Below are positions 34,317 to 44,639 of a stretch of 64,000 bases of DNA, in pieces; the first letter of the stretch is position 1; every line of letters starts with the position of its first letter. The notes under the pieces are model-generated. The model had not been told where the DNA came from and searched no databases. It saw only the letters and a list, made by a program, of their open reading frames with translations. Both the position numbers and the translations under genes were made by a program. This DNA comes from Papaver somniferum. Taxonomy: Eukaryota; Streptophyta; Magnoliopsida; Ranunculales; Papaveraceae. The stretch spans positions 9,486,001 through 9,550,000 of the forward strand of contig NW_020621936.1 in the NCBI RefSeq assembly GCF_003573695.1, given 5' to 3'.

Positions 34317-37300
34317 TAGGACTCGATATTTTGGCTAACAACACTATTTTCGTGCTTTTGTAGAAAGTACAAATGAATCCAATCATCAAAGAGATAACTA
34401 CCTAAATAAGAGTTATTATGGTGTTTGCGGCTCAAAGCATCCGAAGGAGGCAGTTGAATTGATTGTGACTCTCCCTGGTCCGCATAGTAGTGGCACTACA
34501 GAAATCACCACAAAGGTCAGAAACTCAAGACAACAAAGAACTGCCTTTGCTTAAGCACCTGAAGGTGCACTAGGGAGAAAGAAGAAAAGTGACACAAGAA
34601 ATGGTGTTGTTACTAGCATGGTGTATGAGGGTTCCACTATTGGCTTAGGCAGAGGACGTGGCAGACTCTAGGCCAAAGCTCACTTTATTAAGCATCAAAT
34701 GCGTCTCAGTATTTTCAAGAGGGAAGAAATGGAGACATTCGAATCTACTTTCCACCAAGGTGCTTCATGGCGTTCCCTTCATCATCTCTCGGCAGATGGA
34801 GTTCAAATTCTACCTCCGAAATCAGAACGGAGTCAGTTGAGGAGCAACTGTAGGGTCTGAAGTTGATTCGGATTGGCAACATATTGAACTGGAAATCTGA
34901 GACGAGAATCGAGAAGGTGTCTGCAACGGCTGTGTGTAGAATTTTTGGTGAGCTGAATGCCATCAGATGGAGTTCTTTCGGCTGGAGTTGGTCGGAGTTG
35001 TATGTGTGCTTGGTGCTGTTGTGGTGTTGGACAGGATCGAGACGGAAATGGAGATGGTTGCAGTCGCAGTCGCAGCAGCTTGGTGCTTTAGCTGGATGGG
35101 ATTTGTGTGGAGTCCTTGGCTGTGAACGATGGTCTCAAGAAGAATGTCTCGATTAAATTTGGCTGTGCAGGCAGTAACAAGAGAAGTTCGTAATTGAAGA
35201 TGGTTGTGTGCCCTCCATGGAACTGCAGACCGAAAGCTGAAGCGGCGAATCTGGCAGCAACTACGATAGTGAAGCAGGTTTCGATTGCCAGTACTCAGTG
35301 AGGCAAATGAACAGCTGCAGAGAAGAAAGATCAATTCCGTTTGATGGGTGATTGACAGCAACGAAGTAAGATGATGATTGAACGTGCAATCAGGATAATG
35401 GGATTGTTCGCAGGTAAGAAGATGGAGTTCATTGATGTAGCCGAGATGTCGATGGCAGTGACGGGTTTAATAGCAACAGCAAAGCAAGGAATAAGATGTG
35501 TTTGTGCTCGAAGAGAGTTGGTCTCAAACAGAAACGGTCCGTTGCAGGCAGTGGCTCAACTGAATCTCTTGGGTTGTGCTCGAGTGGAGAAGGTCAGAGA
35601 AATGGTGTTGTAACCGTGAATAAGAATGAATTGGTATACGCTGAAGTTTACGTTGAACCGACAGAATGAAGATTTCTGGGGTAGTGAGATGTTCAGAGAA
35701 GTTTCACTCGGTTACGGTGGCTGTAAAGAGAGCTCGGAAATTGGAGGACATGGAAGAAACATAAGTTGTGCAGTGGCCTGCTCGATAAAATCAAGCAGGT
35801 GAAGAATGTTCTTTGGCAGACACATAACGGTGTTAAGGCAGTTGGTTCTGATGGTTGAAACTGGGGTTGTCGTGAACGGAAATGGGAAGATCATCGGACG
35901 AGAATAAGGATGGATAGAAGCTTCGAATCATCAGGTGATGATGTATTTCGTCTTCCATTATCAAGAGAAAAAAACAACAAGCTTATCCACTACAATGTAG
36001 TGCTCGGCAGATGCAAATGGAGACGGGTCAAGCTTTAAATCAATCTAACATATAGCTGGGGTTCACAATAGATTTGTTGTACAACAACAATGGAGGAATT
36101 TCTTGAGAGAGTAAAAGCATGCAGTGGTGAACTGAGTTCGATGGTTGCTGGCAGTTGCATATCGAAGGCCAGCTGAAGGTGTGATAAGACATCATCGACG
36201 GAGTAATGGGGGTACAAGATTGCGAAGAAGCTTGAAGTGGCTGAAGTAATTGAAGGAAGAGATGGACACTGTTGATTGTTACATTAAGGAGAAGCGGGAC
36301 TTGGACGTGACTGAGATGATATTGCTCGTGCTATGCTCGAGTTTGAGAAGCTCTTGGCTGAAGTGTTCGAGCAGTGGAGATGGGATAGAAGACTAATTCT
36401 TCATGGGGTGTGAATAGGCAAGTGAAGTTTTCAGTTCTGGCCGGGTCGGAGTTGTTAGTCTGGGTATGGCAGCGATGGAAAAGGAAAGAGAATGGACGAA
36501 GATGCTGTGGCCGGAATTTAGATGGACTGTCTTTCATCGTGTTTGTTGAGATGGAGGCTCCGGAGATGAACTGATGGCCGGAATCGGCTGATGGTGAACT
36601 GGGTTAGTCGTGAGCTAAACCATCGACGGACAGATGATGAAACGGTGGTATTGGGCTGGGCCTTGCAAAGGTTGCTAGGTCTTATGAGATTCGAGGCAGC
36701 ACCTATATGAACAGAAACGAACAGAAAGAAAGGGGAGGCCGGTTTTTGGGGGAGCCGGCGACAGAGCCAAAACAAGGAGAAGGATAAGGAGGTGCGGATG
36801 TGAAGATACAGAAGGCGAGAACGACTGATTTCATCGTGGTGACGGCGCGATTGTTATTGGTTTATCTTTCTAATCTCTTAGTCATTTATTTAGTATGGGT
36901 TTTGAGAAACCCATAGCTATGTTCTAATTTCTTTGTAACTAGGGTTTATATTGAAACCACTTTGGAGCATTAGACCACATTGATTGAAAACATATATGGT
37001 TTTGAGGCTATTTTGATTTGAATAAAATTAATTTCATGATCTTATTTATTGATTAATCGAAATATGAGTTGTCGCTTCTCCGGTTTTGTATAACCTTTGC
37101 GCATAATTGTTAGAATCGAAATATATTTGTCTACTTATTTGATATTACATGCTTGGGGTTAAATCTTTTGATGGGATATGCTTAGAATAGCCGGGTATTA
37201 TTTGTGAACCTATAATTAGTTTCGTATAACTTTCTCGCCAACGCAATTTGATGGTGCATTCTTTGGTTCAATCTTTTGATGTGCCATGCTTAGGGTGTCC

Positions 37301-37647
37301 CAGTGATATTTGCGACTCTAATACGTATAATAGGTGATGTCGATAGAACGAACGATAAATAATTCATGGATTATATTTCATTTTAGTAATTGAGTAGAAG
37401 TTGTGGTGGATACTATAAACCCTGGTTACCGACTTTTCCATCGAATTCGTTTAGTTTGTTTAATTTATTTTCTTTGTTTTTACAATTCTAAAAATATCAA
37501 AAACATCTTTTGTTGGTTAATTGATTAAGAATATTGGTTACAGTACTTCCACCGCTCCTTGTGGGAACGACCCGTACTTGCCTCTGTCTACTAGTTGGAC
37601 ACCGTGCGATTGCGGTTTATATAAATAGGTATCTCCGGATCCTATCA
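34317..37647 (+). repeat. E2 5' LTR, 5'-truncated
   Basis: It begins TAGGACTCGATATTTTGG, which is internal to the 3' copy at 39838. The body is GC-richer with many GAAG/GTTG runs on the plus strand. It ends with a block (CTTGTGGGAACGACCCGTAC, ..., GTGCGATTGCGG) then CCTATCA. ORFs inside, including minus-strand frames at 34963-35361, recur only because the LTRs are copies. Confidence 0.88.
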
Positions 37648-37652
37648 ATTTT

Positions 37653-37672
37653 TGGCGCCGCTGCCGGGGAGC
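37653..37672 (+). promoter_or_regulatory. E2 primer-binding site
   Basis: TGGCGCCGCTGCCGGGGAGC begins five bases after the LTR. It is the tRNA-Asp-type site widely seen in plant Ty3-gypsy (Athila-like) elements. Confidence 0.85.
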
Positions 37673-37833
37673 GGTTGTGGAATATTGTAATTAGTATTTT
37701 TGATTTTGTAAATAGTTAGGTGTTTATTTTTATTTTATTTTTGTACTGTATTTTTATTTTTTAGGATTTTTTTTTTTTCCTTTTGACTTGTTTTGTGCTT
37801 CAGAATTTTATTTCAGGAGCCTTTTTGAGAACA

Positions 37834-39102
37834 ATGAGTGCTTTGCGCGAGACGTCGTCTATGACGCTTGGGGAATACATGTATGGGTCACGGTATAAGG
37901 AAGTTCTTGCTTATAATCGTCTCAGATATGGAACTTGGAATCCACGTAATTTCGTTATCGATGGTTATTCAGATGAGTATCTACCCCAATACCATGAGGG
38001 TGAAAAGGAACTTGATACTATAAGTGATTTTAGGAGTTATGATACCGATATAATATCTGAATCTATTGTATCTTACACAACTCATGATCTAACTGATTAT
38101 TTGTCTATTCAAAAGGACGAGAGTTGTGTTAGAGATGCCATTTATTCAGATAATGATGAATTAGAAGAACCTGTTTATACAGAAGATATTATTGTTGAGT
38201 CTAACGACTTAGAGACAATAGACATTCGTAATGAGATACCTTCTAATCATTTGAATAACGAGATTCCTATAGGTCACTTAGTTGCAGATAATAATGAGGC
38301 GATTATTCATGATATTGTTGCTCCATTGAGCTCCTGTTTTGCTGACCCATCTTGTGATTTTCTGATTGCTGATGTGGATGTGGAGGCAATTGGTACTGAT
38401 CAGGTAACTACTGATTTTGAACCGATCCCAGTTTGTTTATCCCACTTTGCAGATTCCGATGATCCTATGCTTATTGACATCGTCAATGCATTGCGGTCTC
38501 CAATGGATAATCAAGGTAACTCAACAATGAAAGTTATTTCCGCGGACTCAGAACCAGATTTAGGGGTTTCTGATTTTGATAAACTTGAACCATTAGATAC
38601 AAGTTTAAACCATTGTGTTGAGTTTGATAAATCGGTACCTTTTTGCATTGTCAATACATTGCATCCTATGATCTCTAATGAAGATAATGTGTCGACCGGA
38701 TGTATTTCAGCTGATTTAGAACCTGATTTAGAGTGTGCTTCTCGAATAGAAACTAATATGGATTCTATGTCGGTTGTCCATGTGACTGATTTACTTATCT
38801 CGACTAAGGATTGTTTTCTATTAGGAATGGACTTACACATCTTTTTGGAGATTTATAGTCTTTGCAGGTTCATATTCGTAGCTGAACTGATTTGTTGGAT
38901 TGATCCCCAACTTTTCAGACTTTATATATATGCTTTCCAGGGATACAAAGATTATGCTTTATGGGAGTCAACCCATACGATTTTGTTTCATGGGAGTCAA
39001 CCCATCAGATTTGTTTTCTTTCCTCTTTCTTTTATTTGTTTGCTTGAATTTCCCATCTTAATTTCTACGTTGGATGATTCAATTACATTGAGGACAATGT
39101 AA
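37834..39102 (+). CDS. E2 acidic protein of unknown function, related to the E1 protein
   Basis: The frame is open from 37783, but the first plausible start is ATG at 37834 (MSALRETSSMTLGEYMYG), giving about 422 residues. I do not recognise it. It is rich in Asp, Glu, Ile and Ser. DELEEPVYTED...SNDLET (38155-38217) aligns with DGLEERVYPEN...SSDLET of the E1 protein, and both have IQKD and a DPQLFRL motif near a hydrophobic C-terminus (IYSLCRFIFVAELICWIDPQ, about 38850-38910). About 60 residues are duplicated in tandem (blocks ending SADSEPDL and SADLEPDL). The last 45 codons overlap the hairpin-like GGGAGTCAACCCA repeats, so the natural stop may have been earlier. It is intact in this copy. 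Confidence 0.6.
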   Translation: MSALRETSSMTLGEYMYGSRYKEVLAYNRLRYGTWNPRNFVIDGYSDEYLPQYHEGEKELDTISDFRSYDTDIISESIVSYTTHDLTDYLSIQKDESCVRDAIYSDNDELEEPVYTEDIIVESNDLETIDIRNEIPSNHLNNEIPIGHLVADNNEAIIHDIVAPLSSCFADPSCDFLIADVDVEAIGTDQVTTDFEPIPVCLSHFADSDDPMLIDIVNALRSPMDNQGNSTMKVISADSEPDLGVSDFDKLEPLDTSLNHCVEFDKSVPFCIVNTLHPMISNEDNVSTGCISADLEPDLECASRIETNMDSMSVVHVTDLLISTKDCFLLGMDLHIFLEIYSLCRFIFVAELICWIDPQLFRLYIYAFQGYKDYALWESTHTILFHGSQPIRFVFFPLSFICLLEFPILISTLDDSITLRTM

Positions 39103-39791
39103 TGTTTAAGTGTGGGGGAGTGGCATTTTCGTTGTTAAAAAAATAAAAAAATAAAAAATGCATACTATGACCAGCTGTGTAGCGGGTCTTAAAAAAATAC
39201 TCCCTCTGTCCCACTCCTAAGTAACCTATTTGATTTTAGATTTTGTCCCAATGATAAGTGACCTATATCATTAAACAATGAGATATTCGGGAATTATCCT
39301 TTTAGTTAATTATAAAGAATATACGAAATATGCATAATTTGATAGGCATGTTTATATTCGTTACGTAGGTGTTTTAAAATGCTTTTCAATGGTATGAAGT
39401 TTGCGAACATCCGTGGAGTATTTTGAGAGGTAAACCATTTCTAAATTTCGATAGTTATTATTCATAAGGGTATAATTGTAAAATTGCTTAAAAGTAATAT
39501 TTTACTTGCTTGCCTTAAAAATTGTGCAAATTTCAAATAGGTCACTTAGGAGTGGGACGGAGAGAGTATAAAAAAAATATTATCGTTAAAATTTTTAGGG
39601 TCATGACCAGCTGTGTAGCGGGTCTTGTGTATGATATTTGTCATGACCATCTATGTAGCGGGTCTAATTCTCTCTTATGATATGACCAGCTGTGTAGCGG
39701 GTCTAACTCTTTCTTATGATATGACCAGCTGTGTAGCGGGTCAATTATTTGTTTTGCTCGAGGATTAACAAAATATAAGTGTGGGGGTGTT
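39103..39791 (+). other. E2 3' non-coding region with CAGCTGTGTAGCGGG repeats
   Basis: It starts just after a GAGGACAATG...TTTAAGTGTGGGGG block (39090-39118). Five copies of ATGACCAGCTGTGTAGCGGG lie at about 39167, 39603, 39643, 39682 and 39721. A MITE (39200-39566) is inserted after the first. CTCGAGGATTAACAAAATAT and a GTGTGGGGGTGTT polypurine tract precede the 3' LTR. Confidence 0.75.
39200..39566. mobile_element. Stowaway/mariner-like MITE (367 bp)
   Basis: It is flanked by TA on both sides (39198-39199 and 39567-39568). The left end CTCCCTCTGTCCCACTCCTA and the inverted right end CTCTCTCCGTCCCACTCCTA form a terminal repeat continuing about 33 bp. CTCCCTCCGTCCC ends with a TA target are the classic Stowaway signature. 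There is no coding capacity. Confidence 0.93.
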
Positions 39792-42700
39792 TGATAAGCA
39801 CGTAAGTGCGACATTTTACACTCATATTTATATTAGTTAGGACTCGATATTTTGACTAACAACACTATTTTAGTGTTTTTGTAGAAAATACAAATGAATC
39901 CAATCATTAAAGAGATAACTACCTAAATAAGAATTATTATGGTGTTTGCGGTTCAAAGCATCCGAAGGAGTCAGTTGAATTGATTGTGACTCGCCCTGGT
40001 CGGCATAGTAATGGCACTACAGAAATCACCACAAAGGTCAGAAACTCAAGACAACAAAGAACTGCCTTTGCTTAAGCACCTGAAGGTGCACTAGGGAGAA
40101 TGAATAAAAGTGACACAAGAAATGGTGTTGTTACCAGCATGGTGTATGAGGGTCCCACTATTGGCTTAGGCAGAGGACGTGGCAGACTCTAGGCCACAAC
40201 TCACTTTATTAAGCATCAAATGCATCTCAGTATTTTCAAGAGGGAAGAAATGGAGACATTCGTATCTAGTTTCCACCAAGGTGCTTCATGGCGTTCCCTT
40301 CATCATCTCTCGGCAGATGGAGTTCAAATTCTACCTCCGAAATCAGAACGGAATCAGTTGAGGAGGAACTGTAGGGTCTGAAGTTGATTCGGATTGGCAA
40401 CATATTGAACTGGAAATCTGAGACGAGAATCGAGAAGGTGTCTGCAACGGCTGTGTGTAGAATCTTTGGTGAGCTGAATGCCAGCAGATGGAGTTCTTTC
40501 GGCTGGAGTTGGTCGGAGTTGTATGTGTGCTTGGTGCTGTTGTGGTGTTGGACAGGATCGAGACGGAAATGGAGATGGTTGCAGTCGCAGCAGCTTGGTG
40601 CTTTAGCTGGATGGGATTTGTGTGGAGTTCTTGGCTGTGAACGATGGTCTCAAGAAGAATGTCTCGATTAAATTTGGCTGTGCAGGCAGTAACAAGAGAA
40701 GTTCGTAATTGAAGATGGTTGTGTGCCCTCCATGGAACTGCAGATCGAAAGCTGAAGCGGCGAATCTGGCAGCAACTACGATAGTGAAGCAGGTTTCGAT
40801 TGCCAGTACTCAGTGAGGCAAATGAACAGCTGCAGAGAAGAAAGATCAATCCGTTTGATGGGTGATTGACAGCAACGAAGTAAGATGATGATTGAACGTG
40901 CAATCAGGATAATGGGATTGTTCGCAGGTAAGAAGATGGAGTTCATTGCTGTAGCCGAGATGTCGATGGCAGTGACGGGTTTAATAGCAACAGCGAAGCA
41001 AGGAATAAGATGTGTTTGTGCTCGAAGAGAGTTGGTCTCAAACAGAAACGGTCCGTTGTAGGCAGTGGCTCAACTGAATCTCTTGGGTTGTGCTCGAGTG
41101 GAGGAGGTCAGAAATGGTGTTGTAGCCGTGAATAAGAATGAATTGGTATACGCTGGTGTTTACGTTGAACCGACAGAATGAAGATTTCTGGGGTAGTGAG
41201 ATGTTCAGAGAAGTTTCACTCGGTTACGGTGGCTGTAAAGAGAGCTCGGAAATTGGAGGACATGGAAGAAACATAAGCTGTGCAGTCGCCTGCTCGATTA
41301 AATCCAGCAGGTGAAGAAAGTTCTTTGGCAGACACAGAACGATGTTAAGGCAGTTGGTTCTGATGGTTGAAAATGGGGTTGTCGTGAACGGAAATGGGAA
41401 GATCTGCGGACGAGAAGCTTCGAATCATCAGGTGATGATGTACTTCGTCTTCCATTATCAAGAGAAAAAAACAATAAGCTTATCCACTACAATGTAGTGC
41501 TCGGCAGATGCAAATGGAGACGGGTCAAATTTTAAATCAATCTAACATATAGCTGGGGTTCGCAATAGATTTGTTGTACAACAACAATGGAGGAATTTCT
41601 TGAGAGAGTAAAAGCATGCAGTGGTGAACTGAGTTCGATGGTTGCTGGCAGTTGCATATCGAAGGCCAGCTGAAGGTGTGATAAGACATCATCGACGGAG
41701 TAATGGGGGTACAAGATTGCGAAGAAGCTTGAAGTGGCTGAAGTAATTGAAGGCAGAGATGGATACTGTTGATTGTTACATTAAGGAGAAGCGGGATTTG
41801 GACGTGACTGAGATGATATTGCTCGTGTTATGCTCGAGTTTGAGAAGCTCTTGGCTGAAGTGTTCGAGCAGTGGAGATGGGATAGAAGACTAATTCTTCA
41901 TGGGGTGTGAATAGGCAAGTGAAGTTGTCAGTTCTGGCCGGGTCGGAGTTGTTAGTCTGGGTATGGCAGCGATGGAAAAGGAAAGAGAATGGACGAAGAT
42001 GCTGTGGCCGGAATTTAGATGGACTGTCTTTCATCGTGTTTGTTGAGATGGAGGCTCCGAAGATGAACTGATGGCCGGAGTCGGCTGATGGTGAACTGGG
42101 TTAGTCATGAGCTAAACCATCGACGGACAGATGATGGAACGGTGGTATTGGGCTGGGCCTTGCAAAGGTTGCTAGGTCTTATGAGATTCGAAGCAGCACC
42201 TATATGAACAGAAACGAACAGAAAGAAAGTGGAGGCCGGTTTTTGGGGGAGCCGGCGACAGAGCCGAAACAAGGAGAAGGAAAAGGAGGTGCGGATGTGA
42301 AGATACAGAAGGCGAGAACGACTGATTTCATCGTGGTTGACGGCGCGATTGTTATTGGTTTATCTTTTTAATTTTTTAGTCATTTATTTGGTATGGGTTT
42401 TGAGAAACTCATAGCTATGTCCTAATTTCTTTGTAACTAGGATTTATGTTGAAACCACTTTGGAGCATTAGACTACCTTGATTGAAAACATATATGGTTT
42501 TGAGGCTATTTTGATTTGAATAAATTAATTTCATGATCTTATTTATTGATTAATCGAAATATGAGTTTTCGCTTCTCCGGTTTTGTATAACCTTTGCGCG
42601 TAATTGTTAGGATCGGAAATATATTTGTCTACTTATTTGATATTCCATGCTTGGGTTAAATCTTTTGATGGGATATGCTTAGAATAGCTGGGTATTATTT

Positions 42701-43143
42701 GTGAACCTATAATTAGTTTCGTATAACTTTCTCGCTAACGCAATTTGATGGTGCATGCTTTGGTTCAATCTTTTGATGTGCCATGCTTAGGGTGTCCAGT
42801 GATATTTGCGATTCTAATACGTATAATAGGTGACGTCGATAGAACGAACGATAAATAATTCATGGATTATATTTCATTTCAGTAATTGAGTAGAAGTTGT
42901 GGTGGATACTATAAACCCCGATTACCAACTTTTCCATTGAATTCGTTTAGTTTGTTTAATTTATTTTCTTTGTTTTTACAATTCTAAAAATATCAAAAAC
43001 ATCTTTTGTTGGTTAATCGATTAAGAATATTGGTTACAGTATTTCCACCGCTCCTTGTGGGAACGACCCGTACTTGCCTCTGTCTATTAGTTGGACACCG
43101 TGCGATTGCGGTTTATATAAATAGGTATCTCCGGATCCTATCA
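39792..43143 (+). repeat. E2 3' LTR (3352 bp)
   Basis: It is full length, from TGATAAGCACGTAAGTGCG to GGATCCTATCA. It differs from the 5' copy by scattered substitutions and small indels, for example a hexanucleotide GTCGCA copy. It abuts a truncated Tat-like LTR at 43144 with no matching duplication at the other side of E2. Confidence 0.9.
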
Positions 43144-43504
43144 CACGTGTCTTGTAAGCACGACTCACCACATTTGAGATCAATGAATAATTTCTAGTAC
43201 ATCATCGCGAGATACACTGGTCATGTCTGATCTAGGCTCTGACTCGACTTACTGAGGTGTCCGAATAACTCCTAGGACATCCCCGCGAGATACGCTGGAT
43301 ATTATACCTCCGGGCCCTTTCGACAGACTCATAGAACATCCTTTATAGATACACCGGTCTTGTTGTCCTATCATATGGACACACAGTTGATTCCTATCAC
43401 ATCTCTGCAAGATAGGCTGGTCAAAGAAAAGTGAGCCAAAGTCTCGGAGAGATATTAATCAGGCGTATCAAAGCCTTTTCTCTATCTCCAGGATGAGTCC
43501 CAAC

Positions 43505-43640
43505 TGACCACACAGAGATTCAGATCCGTTAAGAAAATATTCGGAGAGATTTAAATCCGTATGCAAAATCTCGGAGGGATTCAAATCTCTCTGCAAAATC
43601 TCGGAGAGATTCAAACCTCTCTTCAAAATCTCTAGGGAAA
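43505..43640 (+). repeat. 30-bp tandem repeat in the Tat-like 5' LTR (4 units)
   Basis: The unit is close to GGAGAGATTCAAATCTCTCT plus GCAAAATCTC and is partly palindromic (GAGATT...AATCTC). The same array in the 3' LTR (about 55020-55170) has five units. Confidence 0.85.
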
Positions 43641-44086
43641 TCTCAGACAAGGCTGAATATTCCCCATGGTATGCACGAGCCTCACGTAGGAATCAAATAT
43701 CTTTTTCAGACTCTCCACATGAATTCTGAGGAATCCCATGCCTTTTTACGTGACTCATCCTAGTCATTCTTACCAACCGGAGAATATCTCTTTATCTTGG
43801 CCAACTCAGCTAAAGAGAATATTTCTCTCTCTCAACACATCATCACAAAGGCTGACTCAGATTCACACAAATGGGGGGATAACAATTAGGGTTTTGATCT
43901 GGCAGTCTACGACACGTGTGAGAAATACCCGACTTATTTCTCACCGCAGAAGAGAGTAAAGGCGTTGGAATAATGAGATAAACTCAACCTAGTTTATCTC
44001 TATCTATTCCTGAAGAGACGGGAGAATTGCTCCGCACGGTACGGAAAGCAATCCTTATCTTCACCGACCTGAGATTAGAGAATTCA

Positions 44087-44096
44087 TATATAAATA
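44087..44096 (+). promoter_or_regulatory. Candidate TATA box of the Tat-like LTR
   Basis: TATATAAATA is followed by GGTCATCTATTTCTCC, about 275 bp before the LTR end. The 3' LTR has TATAAATA at the equivalent place (55629-55636). Confidence 0.55.
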
Positions 44097-44365
44097 GGTC
44101 ATCTATTTCTCCAAGCTACAATCATATTTCTAATAACCTCTCAGAGCAATTATTATTCAAACCCTAGAATTCTCTGATCTCTCTCTTCATCTGCTTCCAT
44201 CCCTAAGACCAGCCCTAAATCTCTTCTATATGACTGAAGCAACCTTTGAATGGCCACTTTGTGTGGTCTAGGCGAAGACTGTTTATGCTCAACCTCCCAT
44301 AACTCACTTTCAGAAACCCTAGAATCCCACTTCTAACCTCTCTCATATTTTAGGTAATTACATTT

Positions 44366-44381
44366 TGGCGACCACAATAGG
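44366..44381 (+). promoter_or_regulatory. Tat-like primer-binding site
   Basis: TGGCGACCACAATAGG starts three bases after the LTR end. TGGCGAC-type sites occur in plant Tat/Ogre elements. Confidence 0.7.
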
Positions 44382-44639
44382 AGGTTGTCCAGTCAGTTGC
44401 AAGGTTAGGTTATAAACATGGTCACTATCAAGATGGGAAGATTTATGAATTCTAATGGAAAACGATCTATGGAAATCATATCTAAGCAATACAAGAAGAA
44501 ACGATGCCCTCGTCCCCGACTTCTTGATCAACCTCATAATCTAGAGGAAGAAGAGATCCAGGAAGCACCTCCCCGACTGCAAGATGGTACAATGTCCACA
44601 ACAGATATCCTTGACGTGGTAAACGTTTGAACTGAGGAA

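Larger units (their letters stand above)
34317..43143 (+). mobile_element. E2: non-autonomous LTR retrotransposon with 3.3-kb LTRs and one acidic ORF
   Basis: The 5' LTR is 34317-37647, lacking its first ~50 bp. The primer site starts at 37653 (TGGCGCCGCTGCCGGGGAGC). The 3' LTR is 39792-43143 (TGATAAGCACG...TCCTATCA). The internal region is only 2.1 kb, including a 367-bp MITE, so the LTRs exceed the interior in length. There is no gag or pol. The single frame 37834-39102 is related to the E1 protein. LTR copies are highly similar, indicating recent insertion. Confidence 0.88.
43144..44362 (+). repeat. Tat-like 5' LTR, 5'-truncated
   Basis: Homologous to 50561-50620 plus 54721-55902. It contains several ACATC...CGAGATACGCTGGT motifs, a 30-bp tandem repeat with four units (about 43505-43640), and a TATA box at 44087-44096. 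It ends GGTAATTACA before the primer site. Confidence 0.87.

Noticed and set aside
34963..35361. Minus-strand frames in the E2 LTR (also 40343-40903)
   Set aside because: The LTR pair is nearly identical, so this is not independent conservation. The frame is the reverse of a GAAG/GTTG-rich plus strand, which naturally lacks stops. The two copies differ in frame length through indels.
43505..43640. CRISPR-like regular repeat
   Set aside because: The 30-bp units are contiguous without unique spacers and lie in a plant LTR. It is an ordinary tandem repeat.
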